IMG/VR virus record: IMGVR_UViG_3300046171_000168
Span: 1-40,884 of that record
Strand: one strand, 5' to 3'
Length of the DNA: 40,884 bases
Source: a virus
The notes beneath the pieces are model-generated. The model saw nothing but the letters and a program-made list of their open reading frames with translations, had not been told where the DNA came from and made no database searches. The position numbers and the translations under genes were made by a program. Positions 27,333-34,147 of the stretch are shown here, in pieces; the stretch's first letter is position 1, and every line of letters starts with the position of its first letter.

Positions 27333-28051
27333 AACTGAAGTTCATCAAAGGTGTACTCGGTGTTCCGAAGGATGCGAGCAAGACGTGCTTGCGTGAGGGC
27401 ATAGTCAGGGCCAAAGCCTTTCTTTTCGTACTGTTTAATTACAGTTCTCCATGCGGAGGCTTCTGTGAAGTCTTCTTCTGGGATGAGTTTTTCCGCTGTC
27501 TTCGGACCAACTCCAGGGCAGCCAGGATACCCGTCAGTGGAATCGCCGGTAAGAACTTGGCGGTAAAAATAAACATCGGCTTCGAGGTCGGAGATGGAGT
27601 AAGTGTTGCCCTCGTTATCAAGATGCAAACCAGGAATCTGTTTCAGGTCTTTGTCACCTGACCAGAGAATGGTTTGTTCTGGATTACGAGTACTCAAAAT
27701 ACCGAGCACATCATCACCTTCCAGATTGAACCAGCACTCTGAGGGATACGCTCCTTCAGCCCAGTTCCTGGTTGCTACAAAACCAACAGGTTTGCGGCGG
27801 TGATAGTTGACACGATTGCCTTTGTAAGTTGGATCAACCTTCTTACGAAAGTTTTCGTTTGAAGTCCAACAAAGGACAACACTGTCAGCTTTGGCTTGCT
27901 TTTGTTTTGCTTCCACAAGCTCAGTAAACATGAGTTTAGCTTGCTTAATTGGAAGATGAGTAGTGATGATGTCAGTCATCCACTCGATCTCTGTCTCGCA
28001 ACTGGCCACTGTCTGATACAGCAGCATGTCTGCATCAAGCAGCAGTTTCAT
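27275..28051 (-). CDS. 5'-3' exonuclease (T7 gp6-like)
   Basis: I chose the ATG at 28051 because it is preceded by a strong Shine-Dalgarno (GGAGG, 8 bases upstream). The protein (258 residues) starts MKLLLDADMLLYQTVA, with metal-binding Asp6 and Asp8. Further FEN/exonuclease residues are NLEGDDVLGIL, LWSGDKDLKQIPG and TGDSTDGYPGCPGVGPKTAE, the last being the helix-hairpin-helix typical of the family. It degrades host DNA and removes RNA primers in T7-like replication. The Thr/Pro-rich tail overlaps the next gene. Confidence 0.92.
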   Translation of the reverse strand: MKLLLDADMLLYQTVASCETEIEWMTDIITTHLPIKQAKLMFTELVEAKQKQAKADSVVLCWTSNENFRKKVDPTYKGNRVNYHRRKPVGFVATRNWAEGAYPSECWFNLEGDDVLGILSTRNPEQTILWSGDKDLKQIPGLHLDNEGNTYSISDLEADVYFYRQVLTGDSTDGYPGCPGVGPKTAEKLIPEEDFTEASAWRTVIKQYEKKGFGPDYALTQARLARILRNTEYTFDELQLWTPLTIPSTPPTTPSTKE

Positions 28052-28526
28052 CGTGGTCACCTCCGTCAATTGATGTCAGCATATTTTTGCGCTCAAGGTA
28101 ATCAAGTGCGTTTAGGACGCCTTGAGTATCGTCCCCAAGCTTGCCAAGTGCGACGTTGCAATCACTGCACAGCCAGCCACGAAACTCCTGTGTTGTGTGG
28201 CAATGATCGAGCACTAGCTTTTTAACTTGACCGCAACATTCACACCTGCTGTTAGCTGGTGGTGGGTTGTGCTGTCGTAATCTTTTGCGATTCTTTACGT
28301 TAATCCTGTTGCAAGATTTGCAATGCGGATACCGACCATCAGCTTTCTGCTTGTCAGCATGAAACTCAGTAAGAGGTTTGTCTTGCTTACAGACCGTGCA
28401 GAACTTAGTGACAATCGGCCCAGTTGTCTCCCACCTTATATTCTGCTGCAATGGGAATCCGTAGGCCGAGGTCTTCCCCGGCAAGTGCAGCTGCTTTGAC
28501 CGCGAGTTCTCCGAGTTGTTGTGCAT
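28035..28526 (-). CDS. Endonuclease VII-like HNH nuclease
   Basis: The folded part starts near 28415. It has two zinc-type cysteine pairs (FCTVCKQDKPLTEF, HCKSC) followed by CECCG, LVLDHCHTTQEFRGWLCSDC and NVALGKLGDD...ALDYLERKN. That is the recombination endonuclease VII signature (His-Cys box). No ATG lies close upstream. An ATG at 28526 would overlap the polymerase by 120 bases, and an ATT at 28415 sits 12 bases after a GGGAG, so the start is uncertain. The end overlaps the exonuclease start. It could be a Holliday-junction nuclease of the phage or a free-standing homing endonuclease beside the polymerase gene. Confidence 0.75.
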   Translation of the reverse strand: MHNNSENSRSKQLHLPGKTSAYGFPLQQNIRWETTGPIVTKFCTVCKQDKPLTEFHADKQKADGRYPHCKSCNRINVKNRKRLRQHNPPPANSRCECCGQVKKLVLDHCHTTQEFRGWLCSDCNVALGKLGDDTQGVLNALDYLERKNMLTSIDGGDHDETAA

Positions 28527-29718
28527 GAGCTTTCTCCACAGAAAATTGAATCTCGTCGTGAATGTGGGCAAGGAAGGTCCAGTGTGTGTCGTACAGCAGC
28601 CCTGCTTTGGTCAATAGCTCAAAGCACCTGATGTACCAGACCTTGCTGATCAACGCTCCTGCCGACTGCAACAAGAAGTTCAAGCTGCTGTGTGCTGAAC
28701 GGATCTGGATCTCACGGCCATCCAAAGCTTTGATATAGCCTTGGCTTTCTGCCTTTTCAGTTACCAGCTTGGTGAGTTTGTCCAAGGCTGGCATGTTTTT
28801 AAAATACTTTCGCTTGAGCTTGCCACCGTCCTGTCCAGTGATCAAGGTCAACTTCTCTGCGCCAGCTCCGTACATCAAGGCGTAGAAAAATGTCTTCGCT
28901 TGATCTCTAGTAGCTAGCCCAGCAGCCTTTTGGTTTGCTGTGTGGATGTCGCCGTGCAACACCTCGTCGGCAAACTTACCGCCATCAAAGGGGTAGGTGT
29001 AGTGAGCCAAACACCGTGCCTCAATCCCGCTGAGGTCAACGCCCACCTGTTTGCGTTTCTTTGAAACGTCAGGTAAAAACAGAGTCCGGCACTCCTTACC
29101 CAGCACTGACCTGACAGCGGGAACCTGGGCTGTATTGGGATGCACGTGGCTACAGCGGGCTGTGGCACAGCCGACAGTGATAACACTGCCGTGCAGTGAG
29201 TGGTCCTCTCCTACGAGTTTGAGCCAGGCGTTGTTACCTGTGCTCAATTGACCTAGCCGTTTTTGGAGTGTGAGGTGTGAAACAAAATCCTCAGCTCCTG
29301 GAATCTTCGACAGAATCGTTTCATCCACCTTCGGTTTACCTGTCTCTGTCAGCTCTTCTGGCTTCCACTCCAGATGAGTTTGCAGAGCCCAAGCAATGTG
29401 ATCTCGTGAGTTGGGGTTCAACTCATCAAGACGACACATAGCCGCATCTTTGATGTAGCCCCGTGTGGAGTTGTCACGCTTTGGTGTGAAGACCCCACCG
29501 TCAACGAACGGGAACCGTTGTCTCAATCGTTCGCTGAGAATATTCAGTTTGTCATTGACCTCGGCTTCCAGCTTGAGCGCTCCTTCAACGTCAAACGGAA
29601 ACCCAGATCGTTCCTGCAGGGAGATCAACTTCGCAAAGTTCATCTCTAGATCCATGGCACAAGGGATGCCTTCGATCTTTGGTTGCAACCGAGTGAAAAG
29701 CTTAGCATTCAAATCCAC
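28405..29718 (-). CDS. DNA polymerase A family, C-terminal polymerase domain (T7 gp5-like; frame broken)
   Basis: This frame holds the polymerase domain. Motif A is VGVDLSGIEARCLAHY, motif B is RDQAKTFFYALMYGAG and motif C is LAHIHDEIQFSV. The stretch SVITVGCATARCSHVHPNTA is also typical of T7-like enzymes. The true N terminus (3'-5' exonuclease) lies in 29878-30144. Between them the reading frame shifts +1 near 29880 and back by -1 near 29790-29796. In the shifted stretch the expected conserved sequence DKDFKRKWPDMPMQMYGRHS, then LEAYGYRLG, is readable, and LSKAHADITDFSTLTPELAE follows in this frame. The reconstructed enzyme is about 579 residues. It replicates the phage genome. Confidence 0.85.
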   Translation of the reverse strand: MDLNAKLFTRLQPKIEGIPCAMDLEMNFAKLISLQERSGFPFDVEGALKLEAEVNDKLNILSERLRQRFPFVDGGVFTPKRDNSTRGYIKDAAMCRLDELNPNSRDHIAWALQTHLEWKPEELTETGKPKVDETILSKIPGAEDFVSHLTLQKRLGQLSTGNNAWLKLVGEDHSLHGSVITVGCATARCSHVHPNTAQVPAVRSVLGKECRTLFLPDVSKKRKQVGVDLSGIEARCLAHYTYPFDGGKFADEVLHGDIHTANQKAAGLATRDQAKTFFYALMYGAGAEKLTLITGQDGGKLKRKYFKNMPALDKLTKLVTEKAESQGYIKALDGREIQIRSAHSSLNFLLQSAGALISKVWYIRCFELLTKAGLLYDTHWTFLAHIHDEIQFSVEKAHAQQLGELAVKAAALAGEDLGLRIPIAAEYKVGDNWADCH

Positions 29719-29877
29719 GTCACAGACACACCTTTCGGCTAACTCAGGGGTGAGTGTGCTGAAGTCTGTGATGTCTGCGTGTGCTTTTGAAAGCCCAGAC
29801 GGTAGCCGTAAGCTTCCAAACTGTGACGGCCATACATCTGCATTGGCATGTCAGGCCACTTGCGCTTGAAGTCTTTG

Positions 29878-30144
29878 TCAAGGATGTTTGGGATACAACA
29901 TCCGACAAACAATCAACGTGTCAAGCAGGTGCCCCTTTGGTTTAAACCTGGGGTAAACCTGCTGTATGGCAGGCACGTCGTACTGGATGATGTTGTGACC
30001 AACCAGCACATCAGCGTTCTCAAGGATGGGAATCCAAACCTTGGGATCCTCATACAGCTGCGTCTGGTTCCCGTCGTGAATCGCACAGCAGTGAATCGTA
30101 GTAACGTCCCCGATTTTTAGGGCATTTGTCTCGACATCGAACAC
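29878..30144 (-). CDS. DNA polymerase, N-terminal 3'-5' exonuclease part (frame broken)
   Basis: The exonuclease motif I (FDVETNALKIG) and motif II (VLVGHNIIQYDVPAIQQVYP) are clear, followed by HLLDTLIVCRMLYPKHP and a TGA at 29878. The stop arises at CCT-TGA-C. Skipping the T puts the conserved DKDFKRKWPDMP in frame. Start: T7-like cyanophage polymerases begin a few residues before FDVETN, so a GTG at 30144 (or ATT at 30150) is favoured. An ATG at 30234 would add an unusual tail with no family resemblance. If one C near 30151-30153 were extra, an ATG (MILVFDVETN) would appear exactly there. Confidence 0.75.
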   Translation of the reverse strand: MFDVETNALKIGDVTTIHCCAIHDGNQTQLYEDPKVWIPILENADVLVGHNIIQYDVPAIQQVYPRFKPKGHLLDTLIVCRMLYPKHP

Positions 30145-30352
30145 CAGAATCGATGAAGGTTTTGAGTCCGGCTGCGAGAGCTTCGTCAACGAATCGCTCA
30201 AGCCCTTCGTAATTGCAATCGAAACAGAAGTCATTGGATTTGAAATAGGGCCTGCAGAAAACCTTGGCTTCCTCAGTTGTGGCAAGGACAGAAACTTTGC
30301 GCTCGTTCAGTTCACGGATGTGAACGTCAAAAATCGGTTTCAAGAGAATCAT
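30050..30352 (-). CDS. Small protein between primase-helicase and DNA polymerase
   Basis: The ATG at 30352 lies inside the end of the primase-helicase gene. The first 67 residues look like a real protein: MILLKPIFDVHIRELNERKV, SVLATTEEAKVFCRPYFKSN, DFCFDCNYEGLERFVDEALA. After about residue 67 the frame runs across the polymerase exonuclease in another frame and becomes Arg/Cys-rich (CRDKCPKNRGRYYD), which looks like chance. I expect the real gene to end near 30150, either with a lost stop or through an indel that joins it to the polymerase. I do not recognise its family. Confidence 0.5.
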   Translation of the reverse strand: MILLKPIFDVHIRELNERKVSVLATTEEAKVFCRPYFKSNDFCFDCNYEGLERFVDEALAAGLKTFIDSGVRCRDKCPKNRGRYYDSLLCDSRREPDAAV

Positions 30353-31958
30353 CTACTTTGGTGGATTTAGTTTTATTGCTTGAAAGCTCCAACATTCTGC
30401 CGGTACTTTCTTCATATTTCACTTCACCCACAGCTCCACACCACCCGGTGAACCGATTCTTGAGCACGCGTACGGTAGTCCCTTCGGTTGAGTTTGCGGT
30501 TTGTTGGTCACGTTCCAACCCCAAACAAACATCACTGAGCTGAGGGATGCTATGGCTGCCCCTGAGCTGAGATAGAGCAGTTTGCGCTCCATTTTCATGG
30601 CCCTTATCGCCTTGTGGTCGGCGTAAGTGTGACACAAGAATCATTCCGCAGCCAGTCTCTTCGACAAAGCTACGGAGTTTTGTCATGGTTTGATCAATTG
30701 CCCGCCTTTCGTCACCTTGATCAAGACCCGATACCAGAATCGAAAGGTGATCGAAAATGATCCAGTTACAATTGCAGCCAGAAACAAGATGGCGTATCCG
30801 ATTAAGAAGAACGGTAGGGTCCAAAGAACCAAAATGGTCGTAGAGATACAGACGACCGGATCCAAGCGTTTTATCAAACGCAGCTTCAACTTGTTCATCA
30901 GTGAAGTAACCCCGATCAATATGGATAGGGTAATCAAGCTCCATTCCAACAAAACGCCGAGCAGTACGTCTGATGTTCTCCTCAAGAGCGACGTAGCCAA
31001 CAGTCTCCCCTTGCCGCGTGAGCAAGTCATAAGCAATCTCTGAAACAAAAGTGGATTTACCAATACCTGTGCCAGCTGTGACAGTGACAAGCTCACCTTT
31101 ACGCAAGCCATGCAGCTTGTCGTTAAGGAATGAGTAGGGATATTCAACGCTCTCAACCTTAGGATCAGCCAGCACAAACTCCAGCAAATTGGAGCCGTTC
31201 ACAATCCCATCAGGCTCGTACTTAGCGGCTGTCCACACCATCTGCATGATGGCTTTGCTATCGCCCGCTACAAGGGCCTCAGAAGCGTCTTTGTAGCCCT
31301 CTATGGTGCCGATCTTTGCTTTGCGTGGTGGAAGCAGTTGAACCACCTTCTTGGCCGCGGCTGACCCATGCTCATCGCCGTCAAAGCACAGGATCACTTC
31401 TTCAAACTTCAGCAACCAATCAAGGTTGTTGCGGATGCAACGCTCTGCTGAGTCAGCACCGTTTGGCAGCGACACACAGGGCCAGGTCTTTCGCACCGTG
31501 GCGTAGCTGAGGCAGTCGTACTCACCTTCAAAGATGACCAGCAGCTTGCCACCAGCATTCCATTTCTCCTGTCCAAGGAACGTGTTATCAGGATTTGATC
31601 CGTGTTGGACAAACTGCTTGTTGGGTTTACGGATCTTGTAACCAGTCAAGCGCCGCTCTTTGTCGTAGATCGGCCAGAAGTACGCAGCACTGTCGCCGTG
31701 GTGGCCCTTGAAGTAGCCGAACAGGCGGCAAGCATCCTCTGTGACCCTGCGGCTTGCAATGGCGCCGTAGCTACCTACAAGCGGTTGGATCTCGTGTGTT
31801 TCTGTTTGTTGGATTGGCATAGGAATCGATGAGGAACTGGAAGCTTTGTGATAGTTGCAACCTGGGGTGAAGCAATGCTCACCTCCGTCTTCGTACAAAG
31901 CAACGTTGTCCCGAGAGCCACACAGCGGGCAGCTCAAACGGCGAACAACGCGAGACAT
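30327..31958 (-). CDS. Primase-helicase (T7 gp4-like)
   Basis: The protein has 543 residues. The N-terminal zinc ribbon has Cys10, Cys13, Cys29 and Cys34 (SCPLCGS, HCFTPGC), so it is a full primase form. The TOPRIM domain shows IFEGEYDCLSY and VILCFDGDEHGS. The RecA-like helicase has Walker A TAGTGIGKSTF (about 296-306), NWIIFDHLSILVSG as Walker B, and ILVSHLRRP. A strong Shine-Dalgarno (GGAGG) lies 7-8 bases before the ATG but is buried in a stable hairpin (see 31960-31993). It unwinds DNA and makes primers together with the gp5-like polymerase. Confidence 0.95.
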   Translation of the reverse strand: MSRVVRRLSCPLCGSRDNVALYEDGGEHCFTPGCNYHKASSSSSIPMPIQQTETHEIQPLVGSYGAIASRRVTEDACRLFGYFKGHHGDSAAYFWPIYDKERRLTGYKIRKPNKQFVQHGSNPDNTFLGQEKWNAGGKLLVIFEGEYDCLSYATVRKTWPCVSLPNGADSAERCIRNNLDWLLKFEEVILCFDGDEHGSAAAKKVVQLLPPRKAKIGTIEGYKDASEALVAGDSKAIMQMVWTAAKYEPDGIVNGSNLLEFVLADPKVESVEYPYSFLNDKLHGLRKGELVTVTAGTGIGKSTFVSEIAYDLLTRQGETVGYVALEENIRRTARRFVGMELDYPIHIDRGYFTDEQVEAAFDKTLGSGRLYLYDHFGSLDPTVLLNRIRHLVSGCNCNWIIFDHLSILVSGLDQGDERRAIDQTMTKLRSFVEETGCGMILVSHLRRPQGDKGHENGAQTALSQLRGSHSIPQLSDVCLGLERDQQTANSTEGTTVRVLKNRFTGWCGAVGEVKYEESTGRMLELSSNKTKSTKVDDSLETDF

Positions 31959-31959
31959 G

Positions 31960-31993
31960 AAAAAACCTCCAAAGGTAGTTAGCCCCTGGAGGT
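31960..31993 (-). promoter_or_regulatory. Hairpin plus U-tract that covers the primase-helicase ribosome binding site
   Basis: On the minus strand ACCTCCAGGGG-CTAACTA-CCTTTGGAGGT forms an 11-bp stem (nine Watson-Crick pairs, two G-U) with a 7-base loop (31965-31993), followed by a run of T residues ending one base before the ATG at 31958. The 3' arm contains the GGAGG Shine-Dalgarno. The element could act as an intrinsic terminator after the endonuclease I gene, as a translation brake for primase-helicase, or as both. The structure is seen directly; the function is inferred. Confidence 0.7.
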
Positions 31994-32021
31994 CGCGTGT
32001 CCTCTCATCTATCCGAACGAA

Positions 32022-32417
32022 CTATAACATAGTCCAGTCTTTCGGTAGTGAAGGACCCTCACACCAGGGAACATTGTGTTTCTCACACCACGTCGCGTAA
32101 GTCATACGCCCGTTCTTTGTGAGTTTTTGATGCGGCTTCTGCAGCACCATGCGGATGTCAACAGAGGGATGCTGCTCCTTGAACAACTTGATCAGCCGCC
32201 TGTCCTCTTGATCAAAGAAACCCTTGACCTCAAGCACAACATCGTTGGCAAGAAAGAAGTCAGGCGTGTAGCTGCGTGGGATTACAAGATCAAAGCTTTG
32301 TGACTCGTACCTGTAAGCCACACCAAGCTGTTCAAGGTCTGCAGCAACCTTGCTTTCAAAGCCCGAGCGATAACCGTCGTTTTGGCGTTTACCGTACTTA
32401 TGAAATCGTCGGGCCAT
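32022..32417 (-). CDS. Endonuclease I, Holliday junction resolvase (T7 gp3-like)
   Basis: The protein has 131 residues with ATG at 32417. It starts MARRFHKYGKRQNDGYRSGF. The active-site residues of the family are visible: Glu in GFESKVAADL, Asp in YTPDFFLAN, and the Glu-x-Lys pair in VVLEVKGFF. The C-terminal part (WCEKHNVPWCEGPSLPKDW) is also typical. It resolves branched DNA before packaging and breaks down host DNA. It begins 7 bases after the SSB stop, in the same leftward operon, and is followed by the hairpin at 31960-31993. Confidence 0.92.
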   Translation of the reverse strand: MARRFHKYGKRQNDGYRSGFESKVAADLEQLGVAYRYESQSFDLVIPRSYTPDFFLANDVVLEVKGFFDQEDRRLIKLFKEQHPSVDIRMVLQKPHQKLTKNGRMTYATWCEKHNVPWCEGPSLPKDWTML

Positions 32418-32424
32418 TTGCTAC

Positions 32425-32985
32425 TTAAAAATCAGGATCAGCTCCTTTGACTGATACCGTAGCAAGTTCTTCAACATTTGGCTTGGACTGAGTAAAACCA
32501 GATTGCTTTACAAACTTGACAGGTCCACGGTCACGTCCCGTGGTAGTCACAGCCTCAAGGATCTGAACACCAGTAGGACAAAGGCGGATGCCACCTTTGG
32601 GTGCTTTACGAGCGTGGAACTTAACCTCACCATGGGCAATCACCTTGGTTCCAGGACGCAGATACAGATCCTTTGCAATGGGCTCTAGCTCACAATCCAC
32701 TACAGGCAGAGGGAACTCTTCATAGCTCAGCTTTGCAGTCATCGTGACTTGCACAGAGCCATCGTCAAGCAGCTTGTACGGAGGATCGTAGAAAGATTTA
32801 CGACCGTTGATACCTTGCCACCACTCACAACCAGCGTCGTACTCCTTTTCAAGAGCAGACACAAGTTCTTCTGTGTCTTCAGTCACCAAGACCTTGATGG
32901 TCCAGTTGTTTTGTGGTTCACCGTTGAAGGTGGGCTCGTCGTACATGCTTGGCACGTAGCCAGTCAGTTCGCCTTTGATTTGCAT
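32425..32985 (-). CDS. Single-stranded DNA-binding protein (T7 gp2.5-like)
   Basis: The protein has 186 residues from ATG 32985; a GTG just before it (32988) is also possible. It has the OB-fold-type layout of cyanophage gp2.5: GELTGYVPSMYDEPTFNGEP, then NNWTIKVLVTEDTEELVSAL, KKSFYDPPY-like GRKSFYDPPYKLLDDGSVQV and PGTKVIAHGEVKFHARKAPK. The C terminus ends in an acidic aromatic tail (GADPDF), which in gp2.5 contacts polymerase and helicase. It is the first gene of the replication operon and lies downstream of the divergent control region at 32986-33220. Confidence 0.85.
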   Translation of the reverse strand: MQIKGELTGYVPSMYDEPTFNGEPQNNWTIKVLVTEDTEELVSALEKEYDAGCEWWQGINGRKSFYDPPYKLLDDGSVQVTMTAKLSYEEFPLPVVDCELEPIAKDLYLRPGTKVIAHGEVKFHARKAPKGGIRLCPTGVQILEAVTTTGRDRGPVKFVKQSGFTQSKPNVEELATVSVKGADPDF

Positions 32986-33220
32986 CACGCAGTTTGAGTG
33001 AAACGGACGCCTTGAACGTATTGAGGGTCTTACGCTCGGTAAACAGTGTTTGTGCCAGCCGGTAAAGTGGTCTTTTACCAGTGCTTGACCAGAGCAGCCT
33101 CAATACCCTTTTTAAAGAACACTTTTAAAACCACTTTTTATGAGGGTTTTTTACTCTTTCTGTAAGAAACCTTTAAAACTGGTTATAAACTCTGTTTTAC
33201 CACCTGCTTAAACACCAGAG
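32986..33220. promoter_or_regulatory. Divergent control region between ssb and the rightward 77-aa gene
   Basis: This 235-base stretch has no convincing gene. It contains an inverted pair GGTAAA (33061-33066) and TTTACC (33074-33079), a third site TTTTACCACC (33195-33204), TTTTAAAACC (33123-33132) and AAACCTTTAAAA (33167-33178). The last 12-mer recurs exactly in the other divergent region (37052-37063), and TTTTAAAACC recurs there at 37082-37091. TATAAA at 33184-33189 could be a -10 box for the rightward gene; its -35 is weak. It is likely a promoter region for both directions and possibly an AT-rich replication origin. Confidence 0.5.
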
Positions 33221-33454
33221 ATGACTTCCTTCACTGAAGTATCCGCAACTGATGATGACTACTTTGATCCTGATCACACTCATCAAGATCTGTCAGCAGA
33301 AAAGTTCTACCTCAGCGTGGAAGAGATCTTGGAGGAGTACTCCTGGGCTTCTGAACACTTCCGTAACGCCATTAGAGAGGATGACAAGCACTTCTGGGAT
33401 GGCTACATGCAGGCCATTGAACGTGTCTGTGGCAGCATCCTGCCTAAGGACTAG
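33221..33454 (+). CDS. Small acidic protein, 77 aa, rightward
   Basis: It is one of only two genes on the plus strand. It begins MTSFTEVSATDDDYFDPDHT and continues HQDLSAEKFYLSVEEILEEY, SWASEHFRNAIREDDKHFWD, GYMQAIERVCGSILPKD. The protein is strongly acidic, helical and without membrane segments. It overlaps the stop of the converging leftward gene at 33451-33454. It is preceded by AT-rich repeats shared with the region before the other plus-strand gene, so both may be controlled together. Small acidic early phage proteins often bind host enzymes or act as DNA mimics, but nothing here proves such a role. Confidence 0.65.
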   Translation: MTSFTEVSATDDDYFDPDHTHQDLSAEKFYLSVEEILEEYSWASEHFRNAIREDDKHFWDGYMQAIERVCGSILPKD

Positions 33455-33840
33455 TCATCAGCGTCGTAAAGGCCGTTCTCTTCGTACAACGGGATGATGT
33501 CACCGTCCTTGTCAACAAAGAAACAAGAGCTGTCCTTAATCCTGGCGTAATCATTCTCAAGTAAATCAGCAAAGGCACCAACCAATGTTTGACATAACCC
33601 TGCTTCCAGTACTGATTTGTGTAATGTCGTTTGAGCCTCTGCCATCCCTACAGTTCTCTCTTTCTCGTCCATCAGAACAAGAGCAGGTGAGTCCTCCTCC
33701 TCAGCCTCAAGGTATTCGATTGCTCCATTTGCGCGTTCCTGCAACACTCGCATGCGGGCCATCAGAAGAGGAACATACTGAGCAGCCACCTGTTTTAGAG
33801 GCCCATAGAACGCCTCTTTTGCAGTCCTGGGAAGAGCCAT
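33451..33840 (-). CDS. Unknown early protein, 129 aa
   Basis: The ATG at 33840 gives MALPRTAKEAFYGPLKQVAA. The protein is mostly helical, with an acidic centre (YLEAEEEDSPALVLMDEKER) and an acidic end (KDGDIIPLYEENGLYDADD). No catalytic motif or membrane helix is visible. A long leader with a candidate sigma70-like promoter (33939-33968), a hairpin (33894-33911) and the CGTATT repeats lies upstream. It converges on the rightward 77-aa gene with a 4-base overlap. Function unknown. Confidence 0.65.
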   Translation of the reverse strand: MALPRTAKEAFYGPLKQVAAQYVPLLMARMRVLQERANGAIEYLEAEEEDSPALVLMDEKERTVGMAEAQTTLHKSVLEAGLCQTLVGAFADLLENDYARIKDSSCFFVDKDGDIIPLYEENGLYDADD

Positions 33841-33893
33841 ATACGGATTTCTGATAACTTATTTTACTCTGTAAGATGGCTGTGGCTGTGATA

Positions 33894-33911
33894 GTATCCC
33901 TTCCGGGATAC
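33894..33911 (-). promoter_or_regulatory. Leader hairpin before the 129-aa gene
   Basis: GTATCCC and GGGATAC form a perfect 7-bp stem with a 4-base loop (GGAA on the minus strand), 54 bases before the ATG at 33840. No T-tract follows, so it is not a standard terminator. It could stabilise the 5' end of the transcript or be an operator. Confidence 0.45.
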
Positions 33912-33938
33912 CGCCCTTTGCCCGCCTTGTTGAGAACC

Positions 33939-33968
33939 GTTATCAATACGAATCCGTATTCGGATCAA
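33939..33968 (-). promoter_or_regulatory. Candidate sigma70-like promoter (island A)
   Basis: The minus strand has TTGATC, an 18-base spacer and GATAAC. Each box matches four of six consensus positions. The spacer carries the near-palindrome CGAATACGGATTCG. The same layout (TTGRTC-N18-NATAACG) is found at 35957-35986. It would drive the 33840 gene. Confidence 0.4.
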
Positions 33969-34024
33969 GTCTTAATCTAAATACGTATTCGTATTGTTAA
34001 CTAATGCTGATACGTATTCGTATT
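33949..34024. repeat. CGTATT-type repeats, island A
   Basis: The 15-mer ATACGTATTCGTATT occurs twice exactly (33981-33995 and 34010-34024), 29 bases apart. Next to it lies CGAATCCGTAT-N9-GTCTTAATC (33949-33977), which recurs in island B on the opposite strand with N8. The motifs are partly palindromic (ATACGTAT) and look like binding sites for a dimeric regulator or replication protein. Confidence 0.65.
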
Positions 34025-34034
34025 ACAAGTAGCT

Positions 34035-34068
34035 AATAAAAAGCCCCTAAAGATTAGGGGTCTTTATT
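34035..34068. terminator. Intrinsic terminator after the early four-gene cassette (bidirectional form)
   Basis: CCCCTAA (34044-34050), a 3-base loop and TTAGGGG (34054-34060) form a 7-bp stem. The flanks AATAAA and TTTATT can extend it. On the minus strand the stem is followed by CTTTTTATT, as expected for ending the transcript from the 34148-35737 genes. Confidence 0.8.
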
Positions 34069-34147
34069 GTTGCTTACCTGAGAAGCAATATCAACACTAA
34101 CGCGGACAGAAAACCAGCGTACGCTAACAGCTCACTGAACTTAAACA

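Larger units (their letters stand above)
33841..34147. other. Control island A (no gene)
   Basis: This 307-base gap has no plausible gene in any frame. From right to left it holds a terminator for the preceding early genes (34035-34068), CGTATT-type repeats with a candidate promoter (33939-34024), and an untranslated leader with a hairpin before the 33840 gene. It is the counterpart of island B at 35738-36101, with which it shares an element in opposite orientation. Confidence 0.6.

Noticed and set aside
30145-30285. Extended N terminus of DNA polymerase starting at 30285 or 30234
   Set aside because: The extra residues (SVSIAITKGLSDSLTKLSQP and similar) do not resemble polymerase, and the overlapping frame from 30352 looks more protein-like in this stretch.
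32918-33103. Minus-strand frame of 61 codons overlapping the ssb start
   Set aside because: It is Arg/Leu-rich, overlaps ssb out of frame and has no ribosome site. It looks like chance sequence in the leader.
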